Assembly: GCF_003206065.1 (NCBI RefSeq)
Contig: NZ_PZJQ01000002.1
Span: forward strand, 432,662 to 483,984
Direction: 5' to 3'
Length of the DNA stretch: 51,323 nucleotides
DNA from: Salinicola halimionae
Lineage (GTDB): Bacteria; Pseudomonadota; Gammaproteobacteria; Pseudomonadales; Halomonadaceae
The notes under the pieces were generated by a model. That model made no database searches. It saw nothing but the letters and a program-made list of their open reading frames with translations, and was not told the origin of the DNA. Below, piece by piece: positions 1-8,830 of the stretch. The position numbers and the translations under genes are program-made. How positions within the stretch are numbered: position 1 is the first letter of the stretch; every line of letters begins with the position of its first letter.

Positions 1-70
1 CGGGGCGTTCGTCGTCTCATCGACAGGATACGGAAAACGTACTGTCGGCGTTTCGTCTCAAGTCAGACGA

Positions 71-1204
71 TCAGGACTTCTCTTCGAGCATCTTCTCGCG
101 GGCCAGACGCGCCTGCTCTTCCTCGTAGGTGGGGAAGTCGACGTAGCCGCGAGCATCGCCGCCGTAGAACGTGTTCGGGTCGAAATCGGCCAGCGGCCAG
201 TCGTTCTGCAGGCGCTCGACCAGATCCGGATTGGAGGTGAACGGGCGGCCGAACACCGGCAGATCGATGACGCCGTCGTCGATCAGCTTCTGCGCTTCGG
301 CCTTGTCGAGGTTGCCGGCGAACAGCAGCGTGCCGCGATAGGCATCGCGGAACTGGCGCAGGAACTCGCGCGGCAGACCATCCTGCCCCTGAGCACCCTG
401 ATCCATCAGGTGGACATAGGCCAGATCGCGCTTGCTTAGCTCCTCGGCGAGATAGAGATAGGTGCCTTCGATGTCGTCATACAGCGGCATGTCGAACAGC
501 GTGCCGTAGGGCGTCAGGCGCACGCCGACACGATGCGCGCCGATTAGCGCGATGGAGGCGTCGATCGCTTCGAGCAGCAGCCGGCAGCGGTTTTCGCGCG
601 AGCCGCCGTAGTCGTCGGTGCGGTCGTTGATGCCAGCGTTGATGAACTGCTCGAGCAGATAGCCGTTGGCGCCATGCAGCTCGACACCGTCGAAGCCGGC
701 ATTGCGCGAATTCAGCGCGGCCTGGGCAAAATCGTCGACCAGCCGGCGGCACTCTTCGGTGGTCGCCGCACGTGGGGTGGTGGCCGCCAGCATGTCGGGC
801 TGGCCATCGTCGTTGTAGCCGAACGCCATACCACCCTGCTTGGTGCTGCTGCTGATCGGCGCGGCGCCATTCTGCTGGATCGAGGTGTGCGAGACACGCC
901 CGACGTGCCAGGTCTGGCAGAAGATCACGCCGCCGCGCTCGTGCACGGCCTGGGTCGCTTTCTTCCAGCCGGCGATCTGATCGGGGCCGTAGATGCCCGG
1001 GTTGAACAGATAACCCTGGCCCTCGCGGGAGATCGGGCTGCCTTCGGAGACGATCAGCCCGGCGCTGGCACGCTGACGATAATAGAGCGCGCCCATTTCA
1101 TCGGGCACGTCGCCCTTGGCGCGGGCACGGGTCATCGGCGCCATGACGATGCGGTTGTTCAGGCGGGTGCCGGCAAGATCGAACGGTTCGAATAGCGATG
1201 TCAT
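71..1204 (-). CDS. nemA: Old yellow enzyme family alkene reductase (NemA-like)
   Basis: This 377-residue protein is an FMN-dependent NAD(P)H ene-reductase of the NemA/OYE family, acting in the cytosol on electrophilic alkenes, maleimides or nitro compounds. The N-terminus runs straight into the OYE barrel (LFEPFDLAGTRLNNRIVMAPM). The HVGRVSH stretch lies near residue 100 and HGANGYLLEQF near residue 177, followed by the NDRTDDYGGS segment typical of the family. Length matches the family (about 360-375). The ATG at 1202-1204 is preceded by AAAGGAG at good spacing. It is followed by its own 3' end at the window edge and is not clearly in an operon with the gluconate genes. The exact substrate cannot be read from sequence. 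Confidence 0.92.
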   Translation of the reverse strand: MTSLFEPFDLAGTRLNNRIVMAPMTRARAKGDVPDEMGALYYRQRASAGLIVSEGSPISREGQGYLFNPGIYGPDQIAGWKKATQAVHERGGVIFCQTWHVGRVSHTSIQQNGAAPISSSTKQGGMAFGYNDDGQPDMLAATTPRAATTEECRRLVDDFAQAALNSRNAGFDGVELHGANGYLLEQFINAGINDRTDDYGGSRENRCRLLLEAIDASIALIGAHRVGVRLTPYGTLFDMPLYDDIEGTYLYLAEELSKRDLAYVHLMDQGAQGQDGLPREFLRQFRDAYRGTLLFAGNLDKAEAQKLIDDGVIDLPVFGRPFTSNPDLVERLQNDWPLADFDPNTFYGGDARGYVDFPTYEEEQARLAREKMLEEKS

Positions 1205-1296
1205 ATCGTGAACTCCTTTTTACGACGGTCCGGGCAACGTTGAAGTGATCAGCAATGGCATGATCAGCGATGACACGAGGCCGTGATGACGTAAGG

Positions 1297-1326
1297 TCAA
1301 AACAAAGCGAGCCCGATTGGGCTCGC
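1297..1326 (-). terminator. Intrinsic terminator after the gluconate dehydrogenase gene
   Basis: On the minus strand an 8-bp perfect stem (GCGAGCCC / GGGCTCGC, 1307-1326, loop of 4) is followed by TTTGTTTTG. It lies about 150 nt beyond the stop of the SDR gene and would end the gntP-SDR transcript before the nemA promoter. Confidence 0.75.
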
Positions 1327-1405
1327 GATCATTGGACCAAAGTCTAGGAAACAATTAGCCAGCCAACAATGAATCCTGACGACCATGCCGATGCAGGAAA
1401 GCTAT

Positions 1406-1466
1406 CGCTGCTCGCTGCTCGCTGCTCGCTGCTCGCTGCTCGCTGCTCGCTGCTCGCTGCTCGCTG
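1406..1466. repeat. 7-bp tandem repeat, 8 full copies (CTCGCTG)
   Basis: Eight perfect copies of CTCGCTG run from 1411 to 1466, preceded by a 5-nt partial copy. The array starts 12 nt beyond the stop codon of the SDR gene, in its 3' untranslated region. A 7-bp unit changes reading frame with each copy, so length variation would be harmless here but would not be tolerated inside the gene. It looks like a slippage-prone microsatellite. Confidence 0.95.
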
Positions 1467-1478
1467 TCTGCCTTCTGC

Positions 1479-2246
1479 TCAGACCACCGAGGTCATCCCG
1501 CCGTCGACGGACACGTTCTGTCCGGAGACGAAATTCGACGCGCCGGAGCAGAGATAGACCAGCGTACCCACCAGCTCCTCGACTTGGCCCCAGCGTTGCG
1601 CCAGGGTGCGCTTCTCGATCCAGGCGTTGAAGTCGGCGTCCTGCCACAGGGCCTGGTTCATGTCGGTCTGGAAGTAGCCGGGCGAGAGACAGTTGACCTG
1701 GATGCCGTAGCGCGCCAGGTCGGCGGCCATTCCCTGAGTCAGCAGCGCCACGCCGCCCTTGGAAGCGGCGTAGGGCACGATGGTTTCCCGGGCGAGTTTC
1801 GACTGCACCGAACCGATATTGACGATCTTGCCGCTGCCACGTTCCGACATCGCCGGGCTCACCGCCTTCGACACATAGAAAGCGCTGGAGAGATTGGTGG
1901 CGATGACGGCGTCCCAGTCGGCGGGGTCGAAGTCGTTGAACGGGCCGCGTTTCTGCAAGCCGGCGTTGTTGACCAGAATATCCGGCACGCCGAGACGTTC
2001 GATCAACGGATCGATGGCCGCTTTCACCGCCTCGGCATCGGTCACGTCGAAGGCCACGGCGTCGACCGTGGCGCCGGTTTCCGCCGCCAGCTTCCGGGCG
2101 GCTTCCTCGGCCGCTTCCTGGCTGCGTCCGTGGACGATCACGCGGGCGCCCTGTTCAGCCAGCCCGCGGGCCAGCGCGTTGCCCAGTCCGCGGGTGGAAC
2201 CGGTGATCAGCGCCAGTTGGCCTTGAATGTCGAATAGATTGGTCAT
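1479..2246 (-). CDS. SDR oxidoreductase, gluconate 5-dehydrogenase-like
   Basis: A 255-residue classical short-chain dehydrogenase. The Rossmann glycine motif is GSTRGLG at residues 16-22, NNAG at 93-96, catalytic Ser146, and Tyr159/Lys163 in YAASK. The protein resembles IdnO/Ga5DH, which interconverts gluconate and 5-ketogluconate with NADP(H). The gene begins 25 nt downstream of the stop of a GntP-family gluconate permease on the same strand, so the two form an operon, which supports a sugar-acid role. SDR specificity is easily misassigned; 2-deoxy-gluconate dehydrogenase is an alternative. Confidence 0.85.
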   Translation of the reverse strand: MTNLFDIQGQLALITGSTRGLGNALARGLAEQGARVIVHGRSQEAAEEAARKLAAETGATVDAVAFDVTDAEAVKAAIDPLIERLGVPDILVNNAGLQKRGPFNDFDPADWDAVIATNLSSAFYVSKAVSPAMSERGSGKIVNIGSVQSKLARETIVPYAASKGGVALLTQGMAADLARYGIQVNCLSPGYFQTDMNQALWQDADFNAWIEKRTLAQRWGQVEELVGTLVYLCSGASNFVSGQNVSVDGGMTSVV

Positions 2247-2271
2247 CGTTGTCCTCGTATCGGTGAGTGCT

Positions 2272-3651
2272 CTAGAAGATCAGATAGACGGCGCAGGCCA
2301 GCACGAACCCGACCACCGACTCCAGCGCCTGCTGCACGGTCCAGGTCATCAGCGTGGTCTTGACGTCCATGCCCAGCAGACGCCCCACCAGCCAGAAACC
2401 GGAGTCGTTGACGTGGCCGGCGAAGACCGAGCCGGCGGCGGTGGCGAGCGTGATCGCAACGATCTGCATGGCGGAAAAGTCGCCACCGGCAACGGCCGGG
2501 GCCATCAAACCGGCGGCGGTGACCAGCGCCACGGTGGCGGAACCCTGCGCCAGGCGCATGACCACGGCGACGAGATAGGCGGCAGCGATGACCGGCAGGC
2601 CCAGGTCGCTCATCGAATCGGACAGCGCGTCGCCGATCCCCGAAGCCTGCAGTACGCCGCCGAACATGCCGCCGGCGCCGGTGATCAGGACCACCGAGCA
2701 GATCGGGCCCAGCGAGGAGTCGACGATCTTCTCCAGCGCGCTACCGCCTTCGCCGCGGCGGCTGCCCAGCACGTAGATTGCCACCAGCACCGAGATCAGC
2801 AGCGCGATCGGCGTTTCGCCCAGCGAGGAGAGGAACTGGAACCAGGTGGCATCGCTGTCGACTACGCCGGCGGCGCGGGCGAAATCCAGTCCGGTGTTGA
2901 GAAAGATCAGGGCCAACGGCAGCAGCAGCAGTGAAATGACCGTGCCCACGCTGGGCGGGTTCTCGATCTCGTCGTTGTCCTGGCCGCCGAACAGGCTCAC
3001 TTCCAGCTTGAAGTCGAAGCGACTGGCCGCAAAACGTCCCCACAGATAACCGGAGAGATACCACATCGGGAAGGCGATGATGATCCCGACCAGCAGCACC
3101 AGACCCAGATTGGCGCCATAGAGCTCGGTCGCGGTGACAGGGCCGGGGTGAGGCGGTACGAAAACGTGCATCACCGAAAACGCCGCCGCGGCCGGCAGCG
3201 CATAGAGCAGTACCGGGCCACCCAGGCGCTTCGCCACGGCGAAGATGATCGGCAGCATCACGATCAGGCCGGCATCGAAGAAGATCGGAAAGCCCATGAT
3301 CAGCGAGGCGAGGCCCAGCGCGAAGGGCGCTCGCGCCTCACCGAACAGCGATACCATCCGCTCGGCCAGCACCTGGGCACCGCCGGAGTGTTCCACCAGC
3401 TTGCCCAGCATCGCGCCGAAACCGACCAGCAGCGCCACCGAGCCCAGTGTGCCGGCGAAGCTGTCGGTCATGGTATCGACGATGGCGCCCGCGGGAATGC
3501 CGGTGGCGAACGCGGTCAGCAGGCTGACCAGCACCAGCGTCGGAAAGGCGTGTAGATGAAAGCGGATGATCAAGACCAGCAGCAGGGCGATCGCGGCGGC
3601 GGCGATGCCCAGCAGGGGTCCTGCCGTCAGAGTTTGTGTCCAGTCGTCCAT
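2272..3651 (-). CDS. GntP-family gluconate:H+ symporter
   Basis: A 459-residue polytopic inner-membrane permease of the GntP family, which imports gluconate or related sugar acids with protons. Hydrophobic segments fill the whole length, starting at LGIAAAAIALLLVLIIRF. Family-typical stretches include MGFPIFFDAGLIVMLPI and VPPHPGPVTATELYGANLG. The reading frame is open further upstream, but the ATG at 3651 is chosen because GGGAGAAAGCCAC precedes it and the MDDWTQ start gives the usual family length. It heads an operon with the downstream SDR. No gluconate kinase or GntR regulator is visible nearby, so 5-ketogluconate entry into metabolism must use genes elsewhere. Confidence 0.9.
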   Translation of the reverse strand: MDDWTQTLTAGPLLGIAAAAIALLLVLIIRFHLHAFPTLVLVSLLTAFATGIPAGAIVDTMTDSFAGTLGSVALLVGFGAMLGKLVEHSGGAQVLAERMVSLFGEARAPFALGLASLIMGFPIFFDAGLIVMLPIIFAVAKRLGGPVLLYALPAAAAFSVMHVFVPPHPGPVTATELYGANLGLVLLVGIIIAFPMWYLSGYLWGRFAASRFDFKLEVSLFGGQDNDEIENPPSVGTVISLLLLPLALIFLNTGLDFARAAGVVDSDATWFQFLSSLGETPIALLISVLVAIYVLGSRRGEGGSALEKIVDSSLGPICSVVLITGAGGMFGGVLQASGIGDALSDSMSDLGLPVIAAAYLVAVVMRLAQGSATVALVTAAGLMAPAVAGGDFSAMQIVAITLATAAGSVFAGHVNDSGFWLVGRLLGMDVKTTLMTWTVQQALESVVGFVLACAVYLIF

Positions 3652-3942
3652 GTGGCTTTCTCCCGGGAATGATCGGTGCGCTGCCACGGTCGCACAGCGT
3701 GATATATCTGAAAATACGACATTGGTTTGTGTGCCGAGCGCTGTCATTCGATTTCTGGCGCCGACACCGACTTGAATGCTGCCAGAAGTGGCCGAGCCTG
3801 GATCGATCGAGGGTGGCGTCATTCGTGCCGCTTTTTTTACGACCCGTCATTTCAGCACGCGATGATCCGAACGATGCGATTTGATCAATGCTCGGACTCG
3901 ACCAACACTGACGGAGCCACCTTCATCGTCGGACAGCCAATC

Positions 3943-5520
3943 ATGTATCGCCAATTTTTTTATCTTCTGACGGCTGCGTTGATCGCGGCCACTCTGGTCA
4001 TCGGCGTGTTCTGGCACGCTTTCCTGTGGCTACTCATTCTATGGGTGCCGCTGACGCTCGTCGGCTGGCGCGATCTGAGTTCGCCCCACAACGTGCTCTA
4101 CAACTATCCGCTGATCGGCCATCTTCGCTATATGCTCGAGTTCGTTCGCCCGGAGCTGCGTCAGTATTTTTTCGAGTCCGAAACCAGTGGCAGGCCGTTT
4201 TCCCGCGAACAGCGCAACCTGATCAATGCGCGAGCCGACGGCAGCGGAGATACCTCGCCGTTCGGCACCATTCGTGACGTCGACGCGGCGGGCTATAACT
4301 TTTCCTACCATTCGATACAGCCCGGCAAGGTGCCGGACGAGGCACGCTGGATCACCATCGGCGGGCCGCAGTGCGCGCGGCCCTATCGCTCGTCACGTCT
4401 CAATATTTCGGCGATGAGCTTCGGTGCACTCTCCGGCAAGGCCATCGAGGCGATGAATCTGGGTGCCAGGCAGGGCGGATTCGCCCACGATACCGGCGAA
4501 GGCGCGATCAGCCCCTATCACGAGAAACACGGCGGCGACCTGATCTGGGAGCTGGGCACGGGCTATTTCGGCTGCCGTCATGAAAACGGCCGTTTCGATG
4601 CCGAGACATTTCAGGAGAAGGCGCGGCGCGATCAGGTCAAGATGGTCGAGATCAAGATCTCCCAGGGCGCCAAGCCCTCGCATGGCGGGTTGCTGCCGGG
4701 CGCCAAGGTCAACCGGGAGATCGCCAGCACGCGCCAGATCGAAATGGGCCAGGACTGCGAATCGCCGCCGTCGCATCCGGAGTTTTCCACCCCGCGAGAG
4801 CTGATGGCGTTCGTCGTTCGGCTACGTGAACTGAGCGACGGCAAACCTGTCGGGATCAAGCTCTGCCTGGGTAAACGCAGCGAATTCCTGAGCATCTGCA
4901 AGGCGATGGTCGAGACCGGCACGCTGGTCGATTTTATCGTCATCGATGGCGCCGAAGGTGGCACTGGCGCGGCGCCGCAGGAGTTCTCGGATAGTCTCGG
5001 GGTGTTCATCGACGAAGCACTCCCGTTTGTCGACAACGCCCTGCGCGGGGCCGGCCTGCGGGAAAAGGTTCGCCTGATCGCTAGCGGCAAGGTCGCGCTG
5101 GGCTACGACATGGTGACCAAGGTCGCGCTGGGTGCCGACATGTGCAACGCCGCGCGGCCGTTCATGTTTGCGGTCGGCTGCATTCAGGCGCGGCGCTGCC
5201 ATACTAACAAGTGCCCGACCGGGGTGGCGACGCAGGATCCCAAGCGCTCGCGGGCGATCAACGTGCCGGAGAAGGCCGAGCGCGTGGCCCGCTATCACCA
5301 GGCCACGCTGGGCGGTTTCGCGGCGATGACCGGCGCCATGGGACTGTCGCATTTCGACGAGCTGACGCCGAACCACATTCGTCATCGCAGCGCCTACGCC
5401 CCCGCCAGGGGTTACGCCGAGTTCGAGCTGCCAAGGCTCGAGGCGGGACAGTTGCTGGGTGATGAGGTGCCTGAGGCCTGGCAGGCGGAGTGGCAGGCCT
5501 CGGCAGTGGATCGGTTCTAG
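3943..5520 (+). CDS. Membrane-anchored FMN-binding glutamate synthase-like protein
   Basis: A 525-residue protein with two hydrophobic segments within residues 5-41 and a large domain homologous to the FMN/synthase barrel of glutamate synthase. It keeps SAMSFGALSGKAIEAMN, SQGAKPSHGGLLPG and DGAEGGTGAAP. It also keeps a C-x5-C-x4-C cluster (Cys413, Cys419, Cys424), the ligand spacing of the GltS 3Fe-4S centre. The glutaminase and GXGXG domains of real glutamate synthase are absent, so it is a stand-alone synthase-domain protein of the YerD/COG0069 type with no established reaction. The frame is open upstream to 3727, but the ATG at 3943 puts the membrane segment at the N-terminus. It is monocistronic and divergent from gntP. 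Confidence 0.85.
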   Translation: MYRQFFYLLTAALIAATLVIGVFWHAFLWLLILWVPLTLVGWRDLSSPHNVLYNYPLIGHLRYMLEFVRPELRQYFFESETSGRPFSREQRNLINARADGSGDTSPFGTIRDVDAAGYNFSYHSIQPGKVPDEARWITIGGPQCARPYRSSRLNISAMSFGALSGKAIEAMNLGARQGGFAHDTGEGAISPYHEKHGGDLIWELGTGYFGCRHENGRFDAETFQEKARRDQVKMVEIKISQGAKPSHGGLLPGAKVNREIASTRQIEMGQDCESPPSHPEFSTPRELMAFVVRLRELSDGKPVGIKLCLGKRSEFLSICKAMVETGTLVDFIVIDGAEGGTGAAPQEFSDSLGVFIDEALPFVDNALRGAGLREKVRLIASGKVALGYDMVTKVALGADMCNAARPFMFAVGCIQARRCHTNKCPTGVATQDPKRSRAINVPEKAERVARYHQATLGGFAAMTGAMGLSHFDELTPNHIRHRSAYAPARGYAEFELPRLEAGQLLGDEVPEAWQAEWQASAVDRF

Positions 5521-5634
5521 GTATCCGCCTCAGATATCAGATTCAGGTATCAACGCCAGGTAAAGTCTGGGCAAAGACGTATTACCGGGCCGTGCTAGGC
5601 TCGATGACAAACATCCTTTCTTTAGAGGCATCGC

Positions 5635-7833
5635 ATGTTTCATTTCCCCGCCTATCGCTATCAATCCGCCGATTCCGATGCTGGCGAAGCCAGCAGTGGT
5701 GATCGTACCAACGTTGATCACACGGACGGCGATCCTCATCGCTGGCTGGAAGCGGTCGATAGCGCCGAGTCGCTGGCCTGGGTCGAGGATCAGAACCGAC
5801 GCACGCTCGAGAGCTTCGAAGACGCCGATTTCGCCACGTTGCAGACGGGGTTGCGCGAGATTCTCGACGCCGACGATCGCATCCCGTTCGTGGTCAAGCG
5901 CGGCGAGCATTACTACAACTTCTGGCAGGACGCCGAGCATCCGCGCGGTCTGTGGCGTCGCACCAGGTGGGAATCCTACCTTCAGGCACGGCCCGATTGG
6001 GAAGTGCTGATCGATGTCGATGCGCTCAATGTCTCGGAAAACGAGAACTGGGTCTGGCACGGCGCCGATTGTCTCGAACCGGAAAAGCCGGGTGGCCCCT
6101 GGGAGCGGGCGCTGGTGTCGCTCTCTCGCGGCGGCGCGGATGCCGATGTCACCCGCGAGTTCGACCTGATCGCCAAGCGCTGGATCGGGGTCGACGGTGA
6201 CGGCGAGGCCGGCTTCGAGCGTCCGGAAGCCAAGGGTGGCATGAGCTGGATCGACCGCGACACGCTGTTCGTCTACACCGATTTCGGTACCACGGACTCG
6301 GGTGAAAGCGCTTTGACCAGTTCTGGCTACCCCCGCCTGGTCAAGCGCTGGCGGCGGGGCGAGCCGATGGCGGCGGCAGAGACGATCTTCGAGGCCGCCG
6401 AACAGGACCTGATGGCGCTGGCGTTTCACGACAGCACTCGCGGCTTCGAGCGCGATTTCATCCATCACGCACTGGCATTCTACGAGCAGCGTCTGATCGA
6501 ACTTTTGCCCGACGGCGAGGCGTTTCCCATCGAGGTGCCGCTGTCGGCCCAGGCGGTGGTGCATCGGGAGTGGCTGCTGGTGCATCTGCGCGACGACTGG
6601 CAGCTCGAAGAAAACGATCTGAACTTCCCAAGCGGCGCGCTGCTGGCGATTGACTACGCGTCGTTCAAGCGTGGCGAACGCGGTTTCACCACGCTGTTCA
6701 CGCCGGATGCGCACCGCTCGCTGGAAGGATTCGAGTGGACCCGAAACTATCTGGTGCTGGACGTTCTCGAAGACGTCAAACATCGGCTGCAGGTGCTGAT
6801 ACCGGGTCAGGGCGCCGACTGGTCACCGCGGCCGATCCCGGGCCTGCCCACGGCGGGCGAAATCGGGGTCGCGGCGTTGGACGATGAAGAGAGTGACGAG
6901 GTTTTTCTGATCGTCACCGACTATCTCACCCCCACCACGCTGGCGCGGATGGATCTCGCCGCGGTGGATCGAGCGCCGGATACGATCAAGCGGGCGCCGA
7001 GCTTCTTCGAGACCGACGGCATGCAGGTGACGCAGCGTTTTGCCACCAGCGCCGACGGCACGCAGGTTCCCTACTTTCTGGTGCTGCCGGCCGGCATGGA
7101 AGCGGGAAAACCGCCCCAGCCGCTGCCGACGCTGCTTTACGGCTACGGCGGCTTCGAGATTTCGCTGACGCCTCACTACATCGCCGGGGCCGGGCGCAGC
7201 TGGCTCACACGTGGCGGCGCCTATGTGGTCGCCAATATCCGGGGCGGTGGCGAGTATGGCCCACGCTGGCATCGTGCCGCGCTCAAGGGCGAGCGCCACA
7301 AGGCGTTCGAGGATTTCGCCGCCGTCGCCGAAGATCTGGTCGCGGCCGGCATTACCACCCCGCAACGGCTGGGTATCCAGGGCGGTTCCAACGGCGGTCT
7401 GCTGGTCGGCAACATGATCACGCGCTATCCGGCTCACTTCGCCGCGGCGGTATGTGAAGTGCCGCTGCTCGACATGCAGCGTTATCACCAGCTGCTGGCG
7501 GGCGCCTCGTGGATGGCTGAATACGGCGATCCGGACAGCGACGACTGGGAACACTTCCTCAAGGACTACTCGCCCTATCACAACCTGCGCGAGGGCGTGG
7601 ACTATCCTTCGGTGCTGTTCACCACCTCGACCCGCGACGACCGGGTCCATCCCGGCCACGCCCGCAAGATGATGGCACGCATGGAAGCGATGAAGGCGGG
7701 CGACGTCTATTATTTTGAGAATACCGAAGGCGGCCACGGCGGCGCGGCGGACAACGCCCAGCGGGCGAAGTTGAGCGCGCTGGCGTGGCGCTTCCTGTGG
7801 GATCGGTTGAGTGCAGCCCCCGACGCCGGCTGA
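5635..7833 (+). CDS. Prolyl oligopeptidase family serine peptidase (S9)
   Basis: A 732-residue S9-family peptidase. The N-terminal half is the beta-propeller region that restricts access, beginning with DPHRWLEAVDSAESLAWVEDQN, typical of prolyl endopeptidases. The C-terminal hydrolase has the nucleophile motif GGSNGG (Ser585), the acid in TSTRDDRVHP (Asp668 or Asp669) and His701 in EGGHGG. No signal peptide is evident, so it probably acts in the cytosol on short proline-containing peptides. The ATG at 5635 follows TTTAGAGG. It stands alone and converges on the TRAP/amidohydrolase operon. Oligopeptidase B is less likely given the DDRVHPGHARKM region. Confidence 0.9.
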   Translation: MFHFPAYRYQSADSDAGEASSGDRTNVDHTDGDPHRWLEAVDSAESLAWVEDQNRRTLESFEDADFATLQTGLREILDADDRIPFVVKRGEHYYNFWQDAEHPRGLWRRTRWESYLQARPDWEVLIDVDALNVSENENWVWHGADCLEPEKPGGPWERALVSLSRGGADADVTREFDLIAKRWIGVDGDGEAGFERPEAKGGMSWIDRDTLFVYTDFGTTDSGESALTSSGYPRLVKRWRRGEPMAAAETIFEAAEQDLMALAFHDSTRGFERDFIHHALAFYEQRLIELLPDGEAFPIEVPLSAQAVVHREWLLVHLRDDWQLEENDLNFPSGALLAIDYASFKRGERGFTTLFTPDAHRSLEGFEWTRNYLVLDVLEDVKHRLQVLIPGQGADWSPRPIPGLPTAGEIGVAALDDEESDEVFLIVTDYLTPTTLARMDLAAVDRAPDTIKRAPSFFETDGMQVTQRFATSADGTQVPYFLVLPAGMEAGKPPQPLPTLLYGYGGFEISLTPHYIAGAGRSWLTRGGAYVVANIRGGGEYGPRWHRAALKGERHKAFEDFAAVAEDLVAAGITTPQRLGIQGGSNGGLLVGNMITRYPAHFAAAVCEVPLLDMQRYHQLLAGASWMAEYGDPDSDDWEHFLKDYSPYHNLREGVDYPSVLFTTSTRDDRVHPGHARKMMARMEAMKAGDVYYFENTEGGHGGAADNAQRAKLSALAWRFLWDRLSAAPDAG

Positions 7834-7842
7834 GACCTTTCG

Positions 7843-7882
7843 TTTTCAGGATTTCAGGATTTCAGGGTTTCAGGGTTTCGTG
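7843..7882. repeat. 8-bp tandem repeat between convergent genes
   Basis: Four copies of (A/G/T)TTTCAGG run from 7843 to 7874, with a degenerate fifth (GTTTCGTG) to 7882. The array begins 10 nt after the peptidase stop and ends just before the amidohydrolase stop on the other strand, filling most of the 51-bp convergent gap. No terminator hairpin is seen there. Confidence 0.85.
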
Positions 7883-7884
7883 AG

Positions 7885-8820
7885 CTAGCCAGCGATCTTT
7901 TCCTGTACGCCAAGGCGATACCAGTGGACGGCGTTGTCGTGCAGGATCGCCTGGCGCGCGTCCGGCGCGGCATCGGCAATGGCCTGCTCGACCATGGCGA
8001 GCCAGGTCGCATAGCTGACATTGAGGCCGGTGACCGGGAAGTTGCTGGCGAAAAGGCAGCGCTCGGCACCGAAGAGTTCTATGGCCTCGGCGAGCACCGC
8101 GATATTCTTCTGCTCATCCCAGGCGGCCATGGGGCTTCCCAGCTCCGAGAGCTTGACCGCGACATTGGGGTTCTCAGCCAGGATACGCATGCCCTCGCGC
8201 CAGCGCGTCAACCCCTGCTCACTGCGATCCCAGGGCAGGCCGGTGTGGTTAAGAATCACGCGCAGGTTCGGGGTGGCTTCCAGCACTCTGGCGGCGTCCG
8301 CAAGGTGCCAGGCCGGCACTCGCAGATCCCAGGACAGGTCGCGTTCCTCCAACAGACGAAGCCCGCGGGTCCAGTCGGTGTCCTGTAGCGAGCCCGGCGC
8401 GCCAAGCGTGCTGTCATATCCCTCGGGTCTGGCCGCCGTCACCGGCTTGGCACGCACGCCGCGCAACAATGGAGAGCGCATCTGGCGTTCGAGCTGGGTT
8501 TCACAGGCCGGATCGGCGAATGCCGCCCAGCCGACCAGCGCCACGGGCAGTCCGTGCTCCTCGGCCAGCTGCGTTAGCCAACGGGTTTCCACCTCGGGGG
8601 CCTGGCGTGCCGACTCGGCCTCGCAATGCACGGTGCCCGCCAGGCGATAGCCTGATGGGATCAGCGCCCGGATATCCGCCGGCAGAAAGGGCTGACGGAT
8701 CCGCGCGTAATCGCCGAGGAAGAAGTGATCGTCGATCTCATCCTCGAGCCACGGATAGTGCACGCTGGCATCCAGCGCCCAGAAGTGGTGATGGCAATCG
8801 ATCAGAAGCTGTTCGTTCAT
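7885..8820 (-). CDS. Amidohydrolase family protein (COG3618, lactonase-like)
   Basis: A 311-residue TIM-barrel amidohydrolase of the COG3618 group, which includes L-fuconolactonase and L-rhamnonolactonase. It starts DCHHHFW, giving the H10-x-H12 metal pair, with His192 in LNHTGLP. The motif that often reads SDWPV in lactonases is SNFPV here, so Asn260 replaces the aspartate; this occurs in part of the family. The ATG at 8820 is preceded by TGAGGTCATTTCG and lies 10 nt after the dctM stop, so it is the last gene of the TRAP operon. The substrate is therefore probably what the transporter imports, a sugar-acid lactone or related carboxylate. That link is inference. Confidence 0.82.
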   Translation of the reverse strand: MNEQLLIDCHHHFWALDASVHYPWLEDEIDDHFFLGDYARIRQPFLPADIRALIPSGYRLAGTVHCEAESARQAPEVETRWLTQLAEEHGLPVALVGWAAFADPACETQLERQMRSPLLRGVRAKPVTAARPEGYDSTLGAPGSLQDTDWTRGLRLLEERDLSWDLRVPAWHLADAARVLEATPNLRVILNHTGLPWDRSEQGLTRWREGMRILAENPNVAVKLSELGSPMAAWDEQKNIAVLAEAIELFGAERCLFASNFPVTGLNVSYATWLAMVEQAIADAAPDARQAILHDNAVHWYRLGVQEKIAG

Positions 8821-8830
8821 CGAAATGACC

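Noticed and set aside
21-47. CGACAG...CTGTCG inverted repeat beyond the nemA stop as a terminator
   Set aside because: The stem is interrupted and no T-tract follows on the minus strand; the window edge limits judgement.
1406-1466. Repeat array as a CRISPR
   Set aside because: The units are 7 bp and contiguous, without spacers.
2227-2934. Plus-strand open frames opposite gntP and the SDR gene
   Set aside because: His/Gln/Arg-rich composition typical of the antisense of GC-rich genes; no domain.
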